DNA from: Acidobacteriota bacterium
GTDB taxonomy: Bacteria > Acidobacteriota > Terriglobia > Terriglobales > SCQP01
Reading direction: 5' to 3'
Length of the DNA stretch: 64,000 nucleotides
Assembly (NCBI GenBank): GCA_021789895.1
Contig: JAJYIU010000002.1
Coordinates: 29,805-93,804 of the forward strand
The notes under the pieces were generated by a model, which saw only the letters and a program-made list of their open reading frames with translations, did no database searches and was not told where the DNA came from. Position 1 is the first letter of the stretch, and every line of letters begins with the position of its first letter. The translations under genes were made by a program, and so were the position numbers. Shown here piece after piece: positions 25,156 to 34,467 of this stretch.

Positions 25156-26460
25156 TCAGCCATGATGGCGGGTGGTTTCGCCGGGGAAAGGCCAGTCGCG
25201 GTTGAAGAGCACTTCCTGGTTGCGCAGCGCGATGGGGAGCTTATCCACGCGCAGGTTTTCCAGCCAATGGACGCCGGTTTTGCCGGCCAGCAGGATATCC
25301 TGGTCGCCGTCGCCGTCAATATCGGCCACCCAGATCTGAGTGCCGATCTCGGCGGTGCCGTTGTAACTGAGCGGGTAGCGGGTGAAGCGGGCGTTCCGGC
25401 GGTCGAGCTTGTAGTAATAGACCACCAGCGGCCAGAACAGCCCGGGATCGGGGTCGGCGCGGTAGCGCTTGCCGGTGATCAGCTCGAGTTCGCCGTCGCC
25501 GTCAATATCGGCCAGCTTGAGGGCATGGACCTCGGAGAAGGAATCGTCAATCAGGTGGCGGCGCCAGTGGCGGCGGCCGCGGAAAGTGGTCTGCTCCAGC
25601 CAATAGAGGCCGAAGTTATGGCCATGGCCGTAGATCAGGTCCATTTTGCCGTCGTCGTTGACATCGTAGCCGAGGATGGGGAAACCGGTTTCGCCCAGTT
25701 CCCATTCCGGGTGCCAGCGCCAGCGGTCGCGCGCCGCGTCCACGTTTTCCAGCCAGCCGTGAATCGAGAGCAGGTCGGCGCGGCCGTCACCGTTGATGTC
25801 GGCGATGCCGACGCCGTGACCGTCGGCGGTCTTGCCGCCGGCGTAATGCACGCGCGGGGCGGGGCCGGCGAAGTTAATCCAGATCAACGCAGACGGGGTG
25901 TAATGCGCGGCGGCCAGCTCGTCGCGCCCGTCGCCATCGAGGTCGCCCATCACCATCCCCTCGGTGTGGAGGGAGGGACAGATGCGATGCGGCTGCCAGA
26001 GCACGCCGCCGCGCTTCGGGTTTTCGTACCACCAGATGCCGTCGGTCTGCCAGGCGGCGCTGACGATGTCGGGCGCGCCATCGTGGTTGACGTCAATCGC
26101 AAACTCGCCGCAGTCGGAGACGAATTCAGTCGTGGTGAGGTGATCCACGGTAAAGCCCCAGGCGGTGACTTTGCGGTGCTGATGGCGTTTCCACACAATG
26201 CCGCGGGGGCCGGGGTTTTCGTACCAGTAGGCGCCGCTGGCGATGTCGAGGCGTCCATCGCCGTTCATGTCGAGCAGGCAGAGGCCCTCGCAATGGTCGG
26301 TGCCGATGCGGTGGGCGAGAAAGACGTTAGCCTGGCGCGGATAGGCCGCAGCGCCGGTGGCGGCAGGCGGGGGCGCGGCTTGGGCGGACGGCGGCACGGC
26401 AGCAGCGCCCAACGCCAGCGGCGCAGCGCCCAGATTGCGCAAAAAATTGCGGCGATGCAT
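25156..26460 (-). CDS. Exported FG-GAP/VCBS-repeat beta-propeller protein
   Basis: 434 residues from ATG 26460. The N-terminus 'MHRRNFLRNLGAAPLALGAA' is a Tat-type signal (RRNFLR). The body is a series of about six to seven FG-GAP/VCBS blades with the calcium-loop pattern D-x-[ND]-x-[DN]-G-x-x-D, for example 'DMNGDGRLDIASG', 'DLDGDGRDELAA', 'DINGDGRADLLS', 'DVNDDGKMDLIYG' and 'DIDGDGDQDILLAG'. Such propellers bind ligands or other proteins at the cell surface or periplasm; no catalytic domain is attached. A CATAAT hexamer lies 6 nt before this ATG, which supports the start over the ATG at 26478. Confidence 0.88.
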   Translation of the reverse strand: MHRRNFLRNLGAAPLALGAAAVPPSAQAAPPPAATGAAAYPRQANVFLAHRIGTDHCEGLCLLDMNGDGRLDIASGAYWYENPGPRGIVWKRHQHRKVTAWGFTVDHLTTTEFVSDCGEFAIDVNHDGAPDIVSAAWQTDGIWWYENPKRGGVLWQPHRICPSLHTEGMVMGDLDGDGRDELAAAHYTPSALIWINFAGPAPRVHYAGGKTADGHGVGIADINGDGRADLLSIHGWLENVDAARDRWRWHPEWELGETGFPILGYDVNDDGKMDLIYGHGHNFGLYWLEQTTFRGRRHWRRHLIDDSFSEVHALKLADIDGDGELELITGKRYRADPDPGLFWPLVVYYYKLDRRNARFTRYPLSYNGTAEIGTQIWVADIDGDGDQDILLAGKTGVHWLENLRVDKLPIALRNQEVLFNRDWPFPGETTRHHG

Positions 26461-26466
26461 GCGCGC

Positions 26467-26472
26467 ATTATG
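26467..26472 (-). promoter_or_regulatory. -10-like hexamer CATAAT 6 nt before ATG 26460 (leaderless-type start)
   Basis: Minus-strand GGCATAATGCGCGC then ATG, identical over 14 nt to the sequence in front of GTG 1187. Confidence 0.5.
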
Positions 26473-26613
26473 CCGCATCGCGCCCGCCAGCGCCAGCTTG
26501 CCCGAGCCCGGACTTGAGGGGAGCTCGCCGGATCCGATTTCAGCGTTACTTCATCTTGCCAGGCATAGATTCAACGAGTGCGTTTTCCTCATCTTTTTTC
26601 AGGAGTTTCCGCC

Positions 26614-27075
26614 ATGGCCCATCGAATGAATCTACTTGGCTGCGTTCCCGTGCTGGCGGGTTTGGCGCTGGCAGCGCTGCCCGCATCCGGCGCCCGGCCG
26701 CAACATCGCTTTGCGCAAGCGCTGGTCAATCGCATGCATCGCGCCCATCCCGAGATTGAAGAGATCGGCATCGCGGTGCAGTTCGCCGGCGGCTGCCGCA
26801 CCATTGCCTCCACCGACCCGGGCGACGTGGGCGAACGCTGCGAATCGGAAGACCGCACGCCCATGCGCACCGGCCGCATCGTGGTTCAACGCGAAGGCAA
26901 GGAGCTCGATATTTCCCTGCCGCTGCGCGATGCTTCCGGCCGGCGGGTGGGCTCGATCGGGATGGAACTGATTCCGGCGCGAGGCGAAAGCCGCGCCGCC
27001 GCAATTCGAAAAGTTAAAGCGATCGCGGCTGCCATGGCGCGGCAGATCCCTTCAAAAGCGCGGCTGCTTCGCTAA
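26614..27075 (+). CDS. Secreted protein of unknown function
   Basis: 153 residues from ATG 26614, which follows AGGAG at 26601-26605. The signal peptide is 'LLGCVPVLAGLALAALPASG'. The remainder is a small alpha/beta domain: 'HPEIEEIGIAVQFAGGCRTI', a polar loop with two cysteines ('GERCESEDRTP'), then strands 'GRIVVQREGKELDISLPL', 'GRRVGSIGMELIP' and a terminal helix. The strand-loop-strand arrangement with a mid-domain arginine resembles single-Cache/PAS-like sensory folds, but I cannot assign it. The gene is separated from its neighbours by intergenic repeats. Confidence 0.65.
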   Translation: MAHRMNLLGCVPVLAGLALAALPASGARPQHRFAQALVNRMHRAHPEIEEIGIAVQFAGGCRTIASTDPGDVGERCESEDRTPMRTGRIVVQREGKELDISLPLRDASGRRVGSIGMELIPARGESRAAAIRKVKAIAAAMARQIPSKARLLR

Positions 27076-27116
27076 GAAGTGCAGCACCCGCTCGTATCGC
27101 AGCCTCGATAATTTGC

Positions 27117-27202
27117 TTGCGCTGCCGCCACACCCCATTTAAGTCTTTTCGCCTCTATGGGTTACGTGTGGCGGCAAATGAAAAATTGCCGCCACATTGC
27201 CA
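27117..27202 (+). repeat. Three-arm intergenic repeat, copy B (stem TGCCGCCACA/TGTGGCGGCA)
   Basis: Arm 1 TGCCGCCACA (27123-27132), arm 2 inverted TGTGGCGGCAA (27167-27177), arm 3 TTGCCGCCACA (27186-27196), loop AAATGAAAAA. It aligns with the minus strand of 11251-11340 over its whole length and has the same geometry as 4544-4619. It fills most of the 196-bp gap between two convergent genes. Confidence 0.8.
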
Positions 27203-27271
27203 CCGCGCATTCCTGCAGAGCGCGCGGGCAGCCCTCCGTGCCGGGAGCGCGGAGAGCTGCCCGCGGGGCGG

Positions 27272-28375
27272 TTAGCGGGCGAAAACGAGCAGGTGGAAGC
27301 TGCCCGGCACCATGCGGAAGCGGCGCCAGCGCGGCGTGCCCGGGGGCGGGTTTTTCAGGGGCTCGAATTTCGCCGTGTCGAGAAAGACCTCATGCGTGAC
27401 CGGATCGAGCGCCATGGTGCGCGCCCGCGCCTCGGTGGGCACATTCTCGACCACGTGGAAGCGGGTGGGCGAATCCTCGTGGATGACGGTGAGGTTGCCC
27501 GACATGCCGTTGGAGCTGAAGGCATAACCGGTGCCCGGGTCGAAGCGGGTGGCATCCACGCCGCGTCCGATCGGCTCGGTCGCGACCACTTTGCCGGTAT
27601 CGGCGTTCATGATCACCATCAACTGGTTGTGGCAGCCGGAAAACAGCAGGTGATGCTTGCGGTCAATCGCCAGCCCGCTGGGAGAGCGGCCGGGAGCGAG
27701 CGGCCAACGATGCGTGATCTTCATGGTGCGCGAGTTGATTTCGACAATCTCGCTGGTGGTTTCGATGTTGGCGAAGACATGGCCGCGGCCGTCAGCCACG
27801 GGAAATTCGGGGCCGCCGCCGAGCGCGATATGGCCGACCACCTTGCCCGTGCGCGCATCCACCACGGTCGAGGTGTGCGAATCGCCGTTCATGGTGAAGA
27901 CGCGCTTCGACGCCGGATCGTAAACCACGCCGTCCGCGTCCCGATCGGTTGGCGCGCTGCCGATGATTTTCAGGGTGCGGAGATTGAAGATCCAGAGCTT
28001 GGCGGCGGCGCCGTCGGTGACGAAGCCGCGGTTGAATTGCCGCGCCACCACGATGCCGTGGATGCCCTTCATGGGGCCGATATTGCCCACGATTTTGCCC
28101 GTCCGCGGATTGACCACCACCACATGCGTTCCGTGCGAGACGAACAGGTGGTGCGACGCGGGATCGTATTTCATGTAATCCCAAAATGTCGTTCCCGGAA
28201 TGGGGATGGTTTTAATGAGGCGATAGCCCGAAGGCCCCGGGTCGGACGCCTGCATCCGCACCGCCGGGCGCGGGGTGCGGCCCGCGGGGGGAAAGACGAA
28301 ACCCAGCACGGCAATCGCCAGCAGGGCGGTGAGAGCCAGGAACGACCAGAAACGCAAAGCAGGTTGATTTCGCAT
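27272..28375 (-). CDS. YVTN/YncE-type beta-propeller protein
   Basis: 367 residues from ATG 28375, preceded by AAGGAGAT. An N-terminal membrane helix/signal ('FWSFLALTALLAIAVLGFVF') is followed by a seven-bladed propeller of YVTN repeats. Blades include 'HHLFVSHGTHVVVVNPRTGK', 'FNRGFVTDGAAAKLWIFNLR', 'KRVFTMNGDSHTSTVVDART' and 'KHHLLFSGCHNQLMVIMNAD'. The family is common in Acidobacteriota as periplasmic or surface proteins of mostly unknown role. Each blade carries the repeated [VT]-[IV]-[DN]-xxTGK turn. Divergent from an MFS gene. Confidence 0.85.
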   Translation of the reverse strand: MRNQPALRFWSFLALTALLAIAVLGFVFPPAGRTPRPAVRMQASDPGPSGYRLIKTIPIPGTTFWDYMKYDPASHHLFVSHGTHVVVVNPRTGKIVGNIGPMKGIHGIVVARQFNRGFVTDGAAAKLWIFNLRTLKIIGSAPTDRDADGVVYDPASKRVFTMNGDSHTSTVVDARTGKVVGHIALGGGPEFPVADGRGHVFANIETTSEIVEINSRTMKITHRWPLAPGRSPSGLAIDRKHHLLFSGCHNQLMVIMNADTGKVVATEPIGRGVDATRFDPGTGYAFSSNGMSGNLTVIHEDSPTRFHVVENVPTEARARTMALDPVTHEVFLDTAKFEPLKNPPPGTPRWRRFRMVPGSFHLLVFAR

Positions 28376-28543
28376 GCATATCTCCTTCCGCGGCGCGGCC
28401 GCGCCTTCCTTAAAACGCCCGCAACCGGGACTGAGTTGCACCCATCCCTCATAGCTGGCGGGAACCGGGCGTCAATCATAGTTGGCAAAAGCTGAATAGA
28501 AGCTTAAGAGGCGCAGGCGGGCGCGGCAGCAGTCCGCGCCGAC

Positions 28544-28549
28544 TACACT
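28544..28549 (+). promoter_or_regulatory. -10-like hexamer TACACT 7 nt before ATG 28557
   Basis: TACACT AGGAAAG ATG. The gap contains GGAAAG, too close to the start for a normal Shine-Dalgarno. Confidence 0.4.
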
Positions 28550-28556
28550 AGGAAAG

Positions 28557-29753
28557 ATGCCTGCCGCCAAGTTCAAACAATTGCTGACGCTGGGGTTGTT
28601 CCGCACCTCGCGCAGCCTCGCCGCCGGCATGATCATGCTCGGCTTTCCCTACCTGATCCTGCGGCATTTGCATCTGGGAGCGCTGACGCTGGGCTTGCTG
28701 TATGCCACGGCGGGGGTGGCGACGGCGGTGCTCGGGCTTTTATTCGGCTATTTGGCCGACAGCTGGGGGCGGAAGCACTCGCTGGTGCTGGTGGGCGCGA
28801 CGCTGCCGCTGAGCACGGCGCTGGCCTGGGCCAGCTCCGGGCTGGCGCACCCGCTGCCCTGGCTGTATTTGGCCTCCATGCTGGGCGGATTTTCCGCCAC
28901 CGGCTCGCTGATGGGCGGCGGGGTGGGCGGCGCCGCCGCCCCGATCCAGAGCGCGGTGATCGTGGATGTGGCCAAGCCCAACAATCCGACCGCGTATTTT
29001 TCCTGGTTCAATTTTTTCAGCGGCGTCTTTGCCGCGGTGGGGGCGCTGCTGGGACGGCTGCTGGACGTACGGCAAATCTTTCTTGCCGCCACGCTGATCT
29101 CGCTGGCGGGATTGATCACGCTGCTGCCGCTGCGGCTGCCCCGCTACCGGGCCAATCCGCGCCGGCTGCAGGGACGGCAGGTGATCGGCAAATTTACGCT
29201 GACCGGCGCGCTCAACGGCCTGACCCAGGGGCTGATTACCCCCTTCCTCATTCCTTTCTTCGTGCTGGTGTTTCATATTCCCAAGAGCCATATGGCGGTG
29301 TACGGGTTTATCAGCGGCAGCCTGGGGGCGCTGGCGCTGCTGGCTGCGCCCAAGCTGGAGGCGCACTTCGGGTTTGTCAAAAGCATCGCGCTGACGCGCG
29401 GGCTGGGGGCGGTGCTGCTGCTGATGCTGCCTTTCGAACACTGGCTGCCGCTGGCGCTGGCCATCTATTTCGTCACCCCGGGGCTGCGGGTGATGGCCAT
29501 TCCGGTGCAGCAGACCGCGCTCAGCGAACGGGTGGAGGCGCACGAACTGGGCCGCGCCCTGGGCCTGAACCAGGTGGCGCGGCTGGCCGCCTCCTCCGGC
29601 GCCATCGCCTTTACCGGCGCCATGTTCGAGACGGCGCTGGAGGTGCCGTTCGTCGTCTATTTCCTCATCATGAGCATGAATATTTACCTGTATTTCCGCT
29701 TCTTTGGCGAGCGGAAAAGCATCGAGGCGGCGCCGGCGGCGGTCAACGAATAG
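28557..29753 (+). CDS. MFS transporter
   Basis: 398 residues, twelve hydrophobic helices. The MFS A-motif is 'GYLADSWGRKHSLVLVGATL' after helix 2. 'GGVGGAAAPIQSAVIVDVAK' covers helix 4/5, and 'PVQQTALSERVEAHELGRAL' lies in the second half. The C-terminal half begins after a cytoplasmic loop at 'RRLQGRQVIGKFTLTGALNG'. Conserved 'RxxxAxxxxxGxxxxNQVAR'-like spacing near helix 11 is typical of acidobacterial and archaeal members annotated as generic drug/metabolite MFS. Substrate unknown. uvrB follows 36 nt downstream on the same strand with its own -10-like sequence. Confidence 0.85.
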   Translation: MPAAKFKQLLTLGLFRTSRSLAAGMIMLGFPYLILRHLHLGALTLGLLYATAGVATAVLGLLFGYLADSWGRKHSLVLVGATLPLSTALAWASSGLAHPLPWLYLASMLGGFSATGSLMGGGVGGAAAPIQSAVIVDVAKPNNPTAYFSWFNFFSGVFAAVGALLGRLLDVRQIFLAATLISLAGLITLLPLRLPRYRANPRRLQGRQVIGKFTLTGALNGLTQGLITPFLIPFFVLVFHIPKSHMAVYGFISGSLGALALLAAPKLEAHFGFVKSIALTRGLGAVLLLMLPFEHWLPLALAIYFVTPGLRVMAIPVQQTALSERVEAHELGRALGLNQVARLAASSGAIAFTGAMFETALEVPFVVYFLIMSMNIYLYFRFFGERKSIEAAPAAVNE

Positions 29754-29781
29754 GCCGCCGGGCGTGGCGGCGCGGAACGTT

Positions 29782-29787
29782 TAAAAT
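29782..29787 (+). promoter_or_regulatory. Possible -10 element TAAAAT immediately before uvrB
   Basis: TAAAAT ends only 2 nt before ATG 29790. If it is a promoter, transcription would begin inside the first codons and ATG 29805 (MNFQL...) would be the functional start. Confidence 0.3.
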
Positions 29788-29789
29788 AG

Positions 29790-31781
29790 ATGGCAGTTCC
29801 CCGCATGAATTTTCAACTGGTCAGCGATTATCGCCCGCGCGGCGATCAGGGACGCGCCATTGCCGCGCTGGCGGCCGGCTGCCGCGCCGGGGCGGCGCAC
29901 CAGGTGCTGCTGGGAGTGACCGGCTCGGGCAAGACCTACACCATGGCGAAGATCATCGCCGAGTTGGGCCGACCGGCGCTGGTGCTGGCGCACAACAAGA
30001 CGCTGGCGGCGCAGCTTTATCACGAGTTCAAGCGCTTTTTTCCGCACAATGCGGTGGAGTATTTCGTCTCTTACTACGATTACTACCAGCCCGAAGCCTA
30101 CGTGCCGCAGGCCGACATCTACATCGAAAAAGAGGCCACGATCAATCAGGAACTGGACCGGCTGCGGCTGTCGGCGACGCGCTCGCTCTTCGAGCGCCGC
30201 GACGTGCTGATTGTGGCCTCGGTATCGTGCATCTACGGCCTGGGCTCGCCGGAATCCTATTACGGCATGCTGCTGCGGCTGGAGCCGGGGCAGGAAATGA
30301 GCCGTCCGGCGCTGCTGCACCGGCTGGTGGACATGCTCTACGAACGCGCCGGGGCGGAGTTCAAGCCGGGCACCTTCCGCGCCCGCGGCGACACCATCGA
30401 AGTCTATCCCTCCTACGAGGACAAGGCCTGGCGGATCGAGCTCTGGGGCGGCAAGGTGGAAAGCCTGAGCGAGATGGATCCGTTGACCGGAGAGCGGCGG
30501 CGGACGATCGAACGCCTGCACCTCTATCCCAAAAGCCATTACGTCATCACCCCGCAGACGCGCGAGCGGGCGCTACACTCGATTTTGGGCGAGCTGGCGG
30601 AATGGCGGCCGCAGCTCGAACGCGAGGGCAAGCAGAAAGAAGCGCAGCGGCTGGAACAGCGCACCCGCTTCGACGTGGAAATGATCCGCGAGATCGGCTA
30701 CTGCCACGGCATCGAGAACTATTCCCGCCACTTCACCGGGCGGTCTGCGGGCGAGCCGCCGCCGACGCTGCTCGATTACCTGCCCGAGGACACGCTGCTG
30801 TTTCTGGACGAAAGCCACCAGACGGTGCCGCAGTTGCGCGGCATGTATTCCGGCGACCGGGCGCGCAAGGATACGCTGGTGGCCTACGGCTTCCGGCTGC
30901 CCTCGGCGCGCGACAACCGGCCGCTGCAATTCGAGGAATTCGAAGCCTACCGCCGGCAGGCCATTTATGTTTCCGCCACCCCGGGGCCGTACGAGCTGGC
31001 GAAAAGCGGCGGGGAGGTGGTCGAGCAGGTGATCCGGCCGACCGGGCTGCTCGATCCCGAGGTGGAAGTGCGGCCGGCGCGGGGGCAGATTGACGATCTG
31101 CTGGCCGAGATCCGGCGGCGCGCCGCCAGCGGCGAGCGGGTGCTGGTCACCACCTTGACCAAGCGCATGGCCGAAGACCTGGCCGAATATTACGCCGAGG
31201 CCGGCGTGCGCTGCCGCTACCTGCACAGCGAAATCGAGACGCTGGAGCGGGTGAAGCTGCTGCGCGACCTGCGCCAGGGCGTCTTCGACGTGCTGATCGG
31301 CATCAACCTGCTGCGCGAAGGCCTGGACCTGCCCGAGGTTTCGCTGGTGGCGATTTTGGACGCGGATAAAGAGGGGTTTCTGCGTTCGACCGGCTCGCTC
31401 ATCCAGACCATCGGCCGCGCCGCCCGGCATCTGCACGGCACGGCGCTGCTCTATGCCCAGACCGTCACCGAATCCATGCAACGGGCGCTGGAGGAAACCC
31501 GGCGGCGGCGGCAACTGCAGGCCGACTACAACACCGCCAACGGCATCGTGCCGCAGAGCGTGCTGCGCCCGCTGGATATGTCGCTGGTGGCCGCGGCCGA
31601 GGCGGATTACGCCACCCCGCCGATGGCGGAGGCGGAGGAGCCTTCCACCCCGGAACAGCGGGCGGCGCGCATTTTGACCCTCGAGCAGGAAATGCGCGCG
31701 GCGGCGGCGCGTTTCGAGTTCGAGCAGGCCGCCCGGCTGCGCGACGAGGCCCGGCGGCTGCGGGAAAACCTGCTGCAATGA
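29790..31781 (+). CDS. uvrB: Excinuclease ABC subunit B
   Basis: UvrB verifies DNA damage with UvrA and hands it to UvrC in nucleotide excision repair. 663 residues. Helicase motif I is '[15 protein letters not shown]' (residues ~40-55), motif Ia '[18 protein letters not shown]', and the beta-hairpin '[12 protein letters not shown]'. '[16 protein letters not shown]' follows, motif II is the UvrB-type '[13 protein letters not shown]', and motifs V/VI are '[13 protein letters not shown]' and '[12 protein letters not shown]'. The UVR domain is C-terminal ('[19 protein letters not shown]'). ATG 29790 is annotated, with 29805 as an alternative. proS follows 54 nt downstream, perhaps in one transcript. 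Confidence 0.97.
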   Translation: MAVPRMNFQLVSDYRPRGDQGRAIAALAAGCRAGAAHQVLLGVTGSGKTYTMAKIIAELGRPALVLAHNKTLAAQLYHEFKRFFPHNAVEYFVSYYDYYQPEAYVPQADIYIEKEATINQELDRLRLSATRSLFERRDVLIVASVSCIYGLGSPESYYGMLLRLEPGQEMSRPALLHRLVDMLYERAGAEFKPGTFRARGDTIEVYPSYEDKAWRIELWGGKVESLSEMDPLTGERRRTIERLHLYPKSHYVITPQTRERALHSILGELAEWRPQLEREGKQKEAQRLEQRTRFDVEMIREIGYCHGIENYSRHFTGRSAGEPPPTLLDYLPEDTLLFLDESHQTVPQLRGMYSGDRARKDTLVAYGFRLPSARDNRPLQFEEFEAYRRQAIYVSATPGPYELAKSGGEVVEQVIRPTGLLDPEVEVRPARGQIDDLLAEIRRRAASGERVLVTTLTKRMAEDLAEYYAEAGVRCRYLHSEIETLERVKLLRDLRQGVFDVLIGINLLREGLDLPEVSLVAILDADKEGFLRSTGSLIQTIGRAARHLHGTALLYAQTVTESMQRALEETRRRRQLQADYNTANGIVPQSVLRPLDMSLVAAAEADYATPPMAEAEEPSTPEQRAARILTLEQEMRAAAARFEFEQAARLRDEARRLRENLLQ

Positions 31782-31835
31782 AAAACCGCGCGGCGATTTG
31801 CCGCGGCGGCGGCAATCCTGCAAAATGATTAGTTT

Positions 31836-33563
31836 ATGCGCTGGAGCCAAGCCTTCATCCCCACGCTGCGCGAGGCGCCGGCCGACGCCGAGTCGGCCAG
31901 CCACATTCTTCTGCTGCGCGCCGGCTATGTGCGCCAACTGTCGGCGGGAGTGTACAGCTACCTGCTGCTGGGGCAGCGCTCGCTGCTGAAGATCATCGCG
32001 ATCGTGCGCGAGGAAATGGACCGGATCGGCCAGGAATTCTATCTGCCGGCGCTGCATCCGGCCGAGCTGTGGCAGGCGAGCGGCCGCTGGACGGGGATGG
32101 GCGACAACCTGTTCCGGCTGAAAGACCGCTTCCAGCGCGATCTCTGCCTGGGCATGACGCACGAGGAAAACATGGCGGCCATCGCCGCCGGCGAACTGCG
32201 CTCGTACAAGCAGTTGCCGCAGATCTGGTACCAGATCCAGACCAAGTTTCGCGATGAGCCGCGGCCGCGCGGCGGGCTGCTGCGGGTGCGGCAGTTCATC
32301 ATGAAAGATGCCTACAGCTTCGATCTGGACGAGGCGGGGCTGGACGCCAGCTATCAAAAGCATCACGACGCCTACTGCCGGATCTTCGACCGCTGCGGGC
32401 TGCGCTATCTGACGGTAGAAGCCCATTCGGGACAGATGGGCGGCTCGCAATCGCAGGAATTCATGGCCGTCAGCCCGGCGGGCGAGGATTGGATTGCGAG
32501 CTGCCGCGGCTGCGGCTACGCCGCCAACCTGGAAAAAGCCGAGTCCACGCCGCCGCCCCCGGCGGAAGCCGAACAGGACGCCGCGCCGGAAGCGTTTGCC
32601 ACCCCCGGGCAGCGCACGATCGACGAAGTATCGCGCTTCACCGGCCTGCCCGCCGCGAAGCTGATCAAGTCGCTGCTGTATATGGCGCCGGCGGCGCGCG
32701 CGGGCGGCGAAGCCGAGTGGCAGCCGCGCCTGTTGCTGGTGCGCGGCGACGACGAGGTGAACGAAACCAAGCTGCTGACGCTCTGGCCGGAGGCGCGCCC
32801 GGCGCACCCGGCGGAAATCGAGCAGTACACCGGCGCGCCCGCGGGCTCGGTGGGTCCGGTGAAGCTGCGGCACCCCGCGGTCAAGCTCTACGCCGACCGC
32901 GCGCTCATCGGGCGGCGGGGCCTGGTGGCGGGCGCGAATCGCGAAGGCTTCCACCTGCGCGGCCTGACCCCGGGCCGCGACTTCCAGCCGGAGTGGGTGG
33001 AGGTGCGCCAGGTGCGCGGCGGCGATGCCTGCCGCCATTGCGGCCAGCCGCTGGAGGTGCAGCCGGCGATCGAGATCGGACACATTTTCAAGCTGGGACG
33101 CAAGTACAGTCAAAGCCTCAACGTGCGCGTGCTCGATGAGCATGGCAAAGAAGCGGTGCCGATCATGGGCTCCTACGGCATCGGCATGGAGCGCATCCTG
33201 ACCGCGGCAATCGAGCAAAACCACGATGCCCAGGGGTTTTGGCTGCCGCCGGCGATTGCGCCATTTCAGGCGGTGGTCAGCATCGTCAACACCGGCGAGG
33301 CGGCGATGTTGCAGGCCGGGGAACGCATTTATGCCGAGCTGCGCCGGTTGGGCATAGATGCCCTGCTCGACGACCGCAACGAGCGCCCGGGGGTGAAGTT
33401 CAAAGACGCGGATTTGATCGGCATTCCCTGGCGGATCACCGTCGGCAAGAAAATTGCGTCCGGCGAGGTCGAACTGGGCAAGCGGAGCCGGCCGGGAGCG
33501 GAAACGGTCCCGGCCGATCAGGCCGCGGCCGATTTGGCCCGAAGATTGCATGCAGACGGCTGA
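31836..33563 (+). CDS. proS: Prolyl-tRNA synthetase (bacterial type, with editing domain)
   Basis: 575 residues, class II aminoacyl-tRNA synthetase charging tRNA-Pro. Class II motif 1 lies around '[20 protein letters not shown]' and motif 2 in '[20 protein letters not shown]', continuing to '[20 protein letters not shown]'. The YbaK-like insertion that edits mischarged Ala-tRNA-Pro occupies roughly residues 240-385 ('[19 protein letters not shown]', '[13 protein letters not shown]'). Motif 3 follows at '[20 protein letters not shown]'. The anticodon-binding domain closes the protein. The next small gene starts 12 nt after the stop. Confidence 0.96.
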   Translation: MRWSQAFIPTLREAPADAESASHILLLRAGYVRQLSAGVYSYLLLGQRSLLKIIAIVREEMDRIGQEFYLPALHPAELWQASGRWTGMGDNLFRLKDRFQRDLCLGMTHEENMAAIAAGELRSYKQLPQIWYQIQTKFRDEPRPRGGLLRVRQFIMKDAYSFDLDEAGLDASYQKHHDAYCRIFDRCGLRYLTVEAHSGQMGGSQSQEFMAVSPAGEDWIASCRGCGYAANLEKAESTPPPPAEAEQDAAPEAFATPGQRTIDEVSRFTGLPAAKLIKSLLYMAPAARAGGEAEWQPRLLLVRGDDEVNETKLLTLWPEARPAHPAEIEQYTGAPAGSVGPVKLRHPAVKLYADRALIGRRGLVAGANREGFHLRGLTPGRDFQPEWVEVRQVRGGDACRHCGQPLEVQPAIEIGHIFKLGRKYSQSLNVRVLDEHGKEAVPIMGSYGIGMERILTAAIEQNHDAQGFWLPPAIAPFQAVVSIVNTGEAAMLQAGERIYAELRRLGIDALLDDRNERPGVKFKDADLIGIPWRITVGKKIASGEVELGKRSRPGAETVPADQAAADLARRLHADG

Positions 33564-33575
33564 GGCAACCCCCAA

Positions 33576-33944
33576 ATGGCATCCCCCAGGACTCGTCAAC
33601 GCGGCGCCGTGCAGCTTTCCAGCGTGCTAATGCTAGTGGTTTTGGCGGCGGCGCTGTTTGTGGGCGCGCAGATAGTCCCGGTCGAGTTTCATAACTTCGA
33701 GCTGCAAAATAAGCTGGCGCAGGAAGCCCGGATCAGCGCCTATTACAATACCGATAACGATCATATACGCCAGGCTGTAGTGGAAAAAGCGCACCGGCTT
33801 GACCTGCCGATCACCGTCGAACAGGTGTTCATCACGCGCGTGGGCGCGGACGTTACCATCCAGGTTAAGTACAGCACGCCGGTCGTGCTTCCCTTCTATC
33901 GCTTCAACCTGCATTTCACGGATAACTCCGCCAGCGCTTTATAA
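33576..33944 (+). CDS. Small membrane-anchored protein (DUF4845-like)
   Basis: 122 residues. One N-terminal membrane helix ('LSSVLMLVVLAAALFVGAQI') is followed by an extracytoplasmic alpha/beta domain: 'NFELQNKLAQEARISAYY', 'AVVEKAHRLDLPITVEQV', 'DVTIQVKYSTPVVLPFYRFN'. The helix followed by 'VPxEFxNFELQN' and the beta-rich end resemble DUF4845/pilin-like small proteins. The homology is weak by eye. It follows proS by 12 nt, so it is likely cotranscribed. Function unknown. Confidence 0.65.
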   Translation: MASPRTRQRGAVQLSSVLMLVVLAAALFVGAQIVPVEFHNFELQNKLAQEARISAYYNTDNDHIRQAVVEKAHRLDLPITVEQVFITRVGADVTIQVKYSTPVVLPFYRFNLHFTDNSASAL

Positions 33945-34138
33945 GTCGCGCATAAGGCCGGCAATTCGAGTCAGAAAAGGTTACAAAAGGTGCCTTATTC
34001 CGTAGTGTAAAAATTACCCATGAGCGGCAATTTATGCCCGCTCCGGCCTGGCGGCCGCGGCCGGTCCGCGCAGCTCTGCGGCCGGGGCCGAAGACGCACC
34101 CCGGGAGGGCCGGAGGCACGCCATGATGCTGGGCGAAG

Positions 34139-34205
34139 CGATAAGCGTCGCATAGCTTCGTTGGTTCGTCGCTCGGCAATCCTCATGTACGTCCATGTAC
34201 ACCAG
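34139..34205 (+). repeat. Second intergenic repeat family, copy 2
   Basis: CGATAAGC at the start, CGGCAATCCTCA at 34174-34185 and GTCCATGTACACC at the end match the copy at 24982-25044. It sits within a 523-bp gene-free stretch (33945-34467). Apart from this repeat and the hairpin at 34228-34248, that stretch holds only GC-rich palindromic sequence (34040-34090) and no supportable gene. Confidence 0.65.
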
Positions 34206-34227
34206 GTCGCCTCGCGGCATTGCTAAA

Positions 34228-34248
34228 AGCAATTTCTGCGAAATTGCT
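34228..34248 (+). repeat. Perfect 9-bp hairpin AGCAATTTC-TGC-GAAATTGCT
   Basis: Perfect inverted repeat with a 3-nt loop just downstream of repeat copy 2. No T-tract follows. Confidence 0.6.
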
Positions 34249-34467
34249 ATTGCGCCTCGCTCTGCTCGCTTCTCCCTTCGCCTTGGCGTTACTGAATCGC
34301 GGAGGGTCGGGACCTGACAGGAAACCCCGACCTTCCCACTCGACCTCGGCATATCTAACTCCCATCGGTGGACTCGTGGGCCGCCGCTAGCCGCCGCCGG
34401 AACGGCCCGGCGAGGGCGGACCCGAAGCGTCAACTCCGCCATGCGATGCGAGCGCATTGCCTGATGT

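Noticed and set aside
25162..26517. 451-codon plus-strand frame opposite the FG-GAP protein
   Set aside because: The Val/Gly-rich repeats are the reverse complement of the calcium-loop repeats on the minus strand.
30573..33599. Open frame of 1008 codons on the minus strand across uvrB and proS
   Set aside because: It is antisense to two clear essential genes. The translation is His/Arg/Gln-rich without domains, the signature of GC-rich codon complement.
33945..34467. Possible small genes in the gap before the penicillin-binding protein
   Set aside because: Frames are short and contradict codon bias; the sequence is repeats and GC palindromes.
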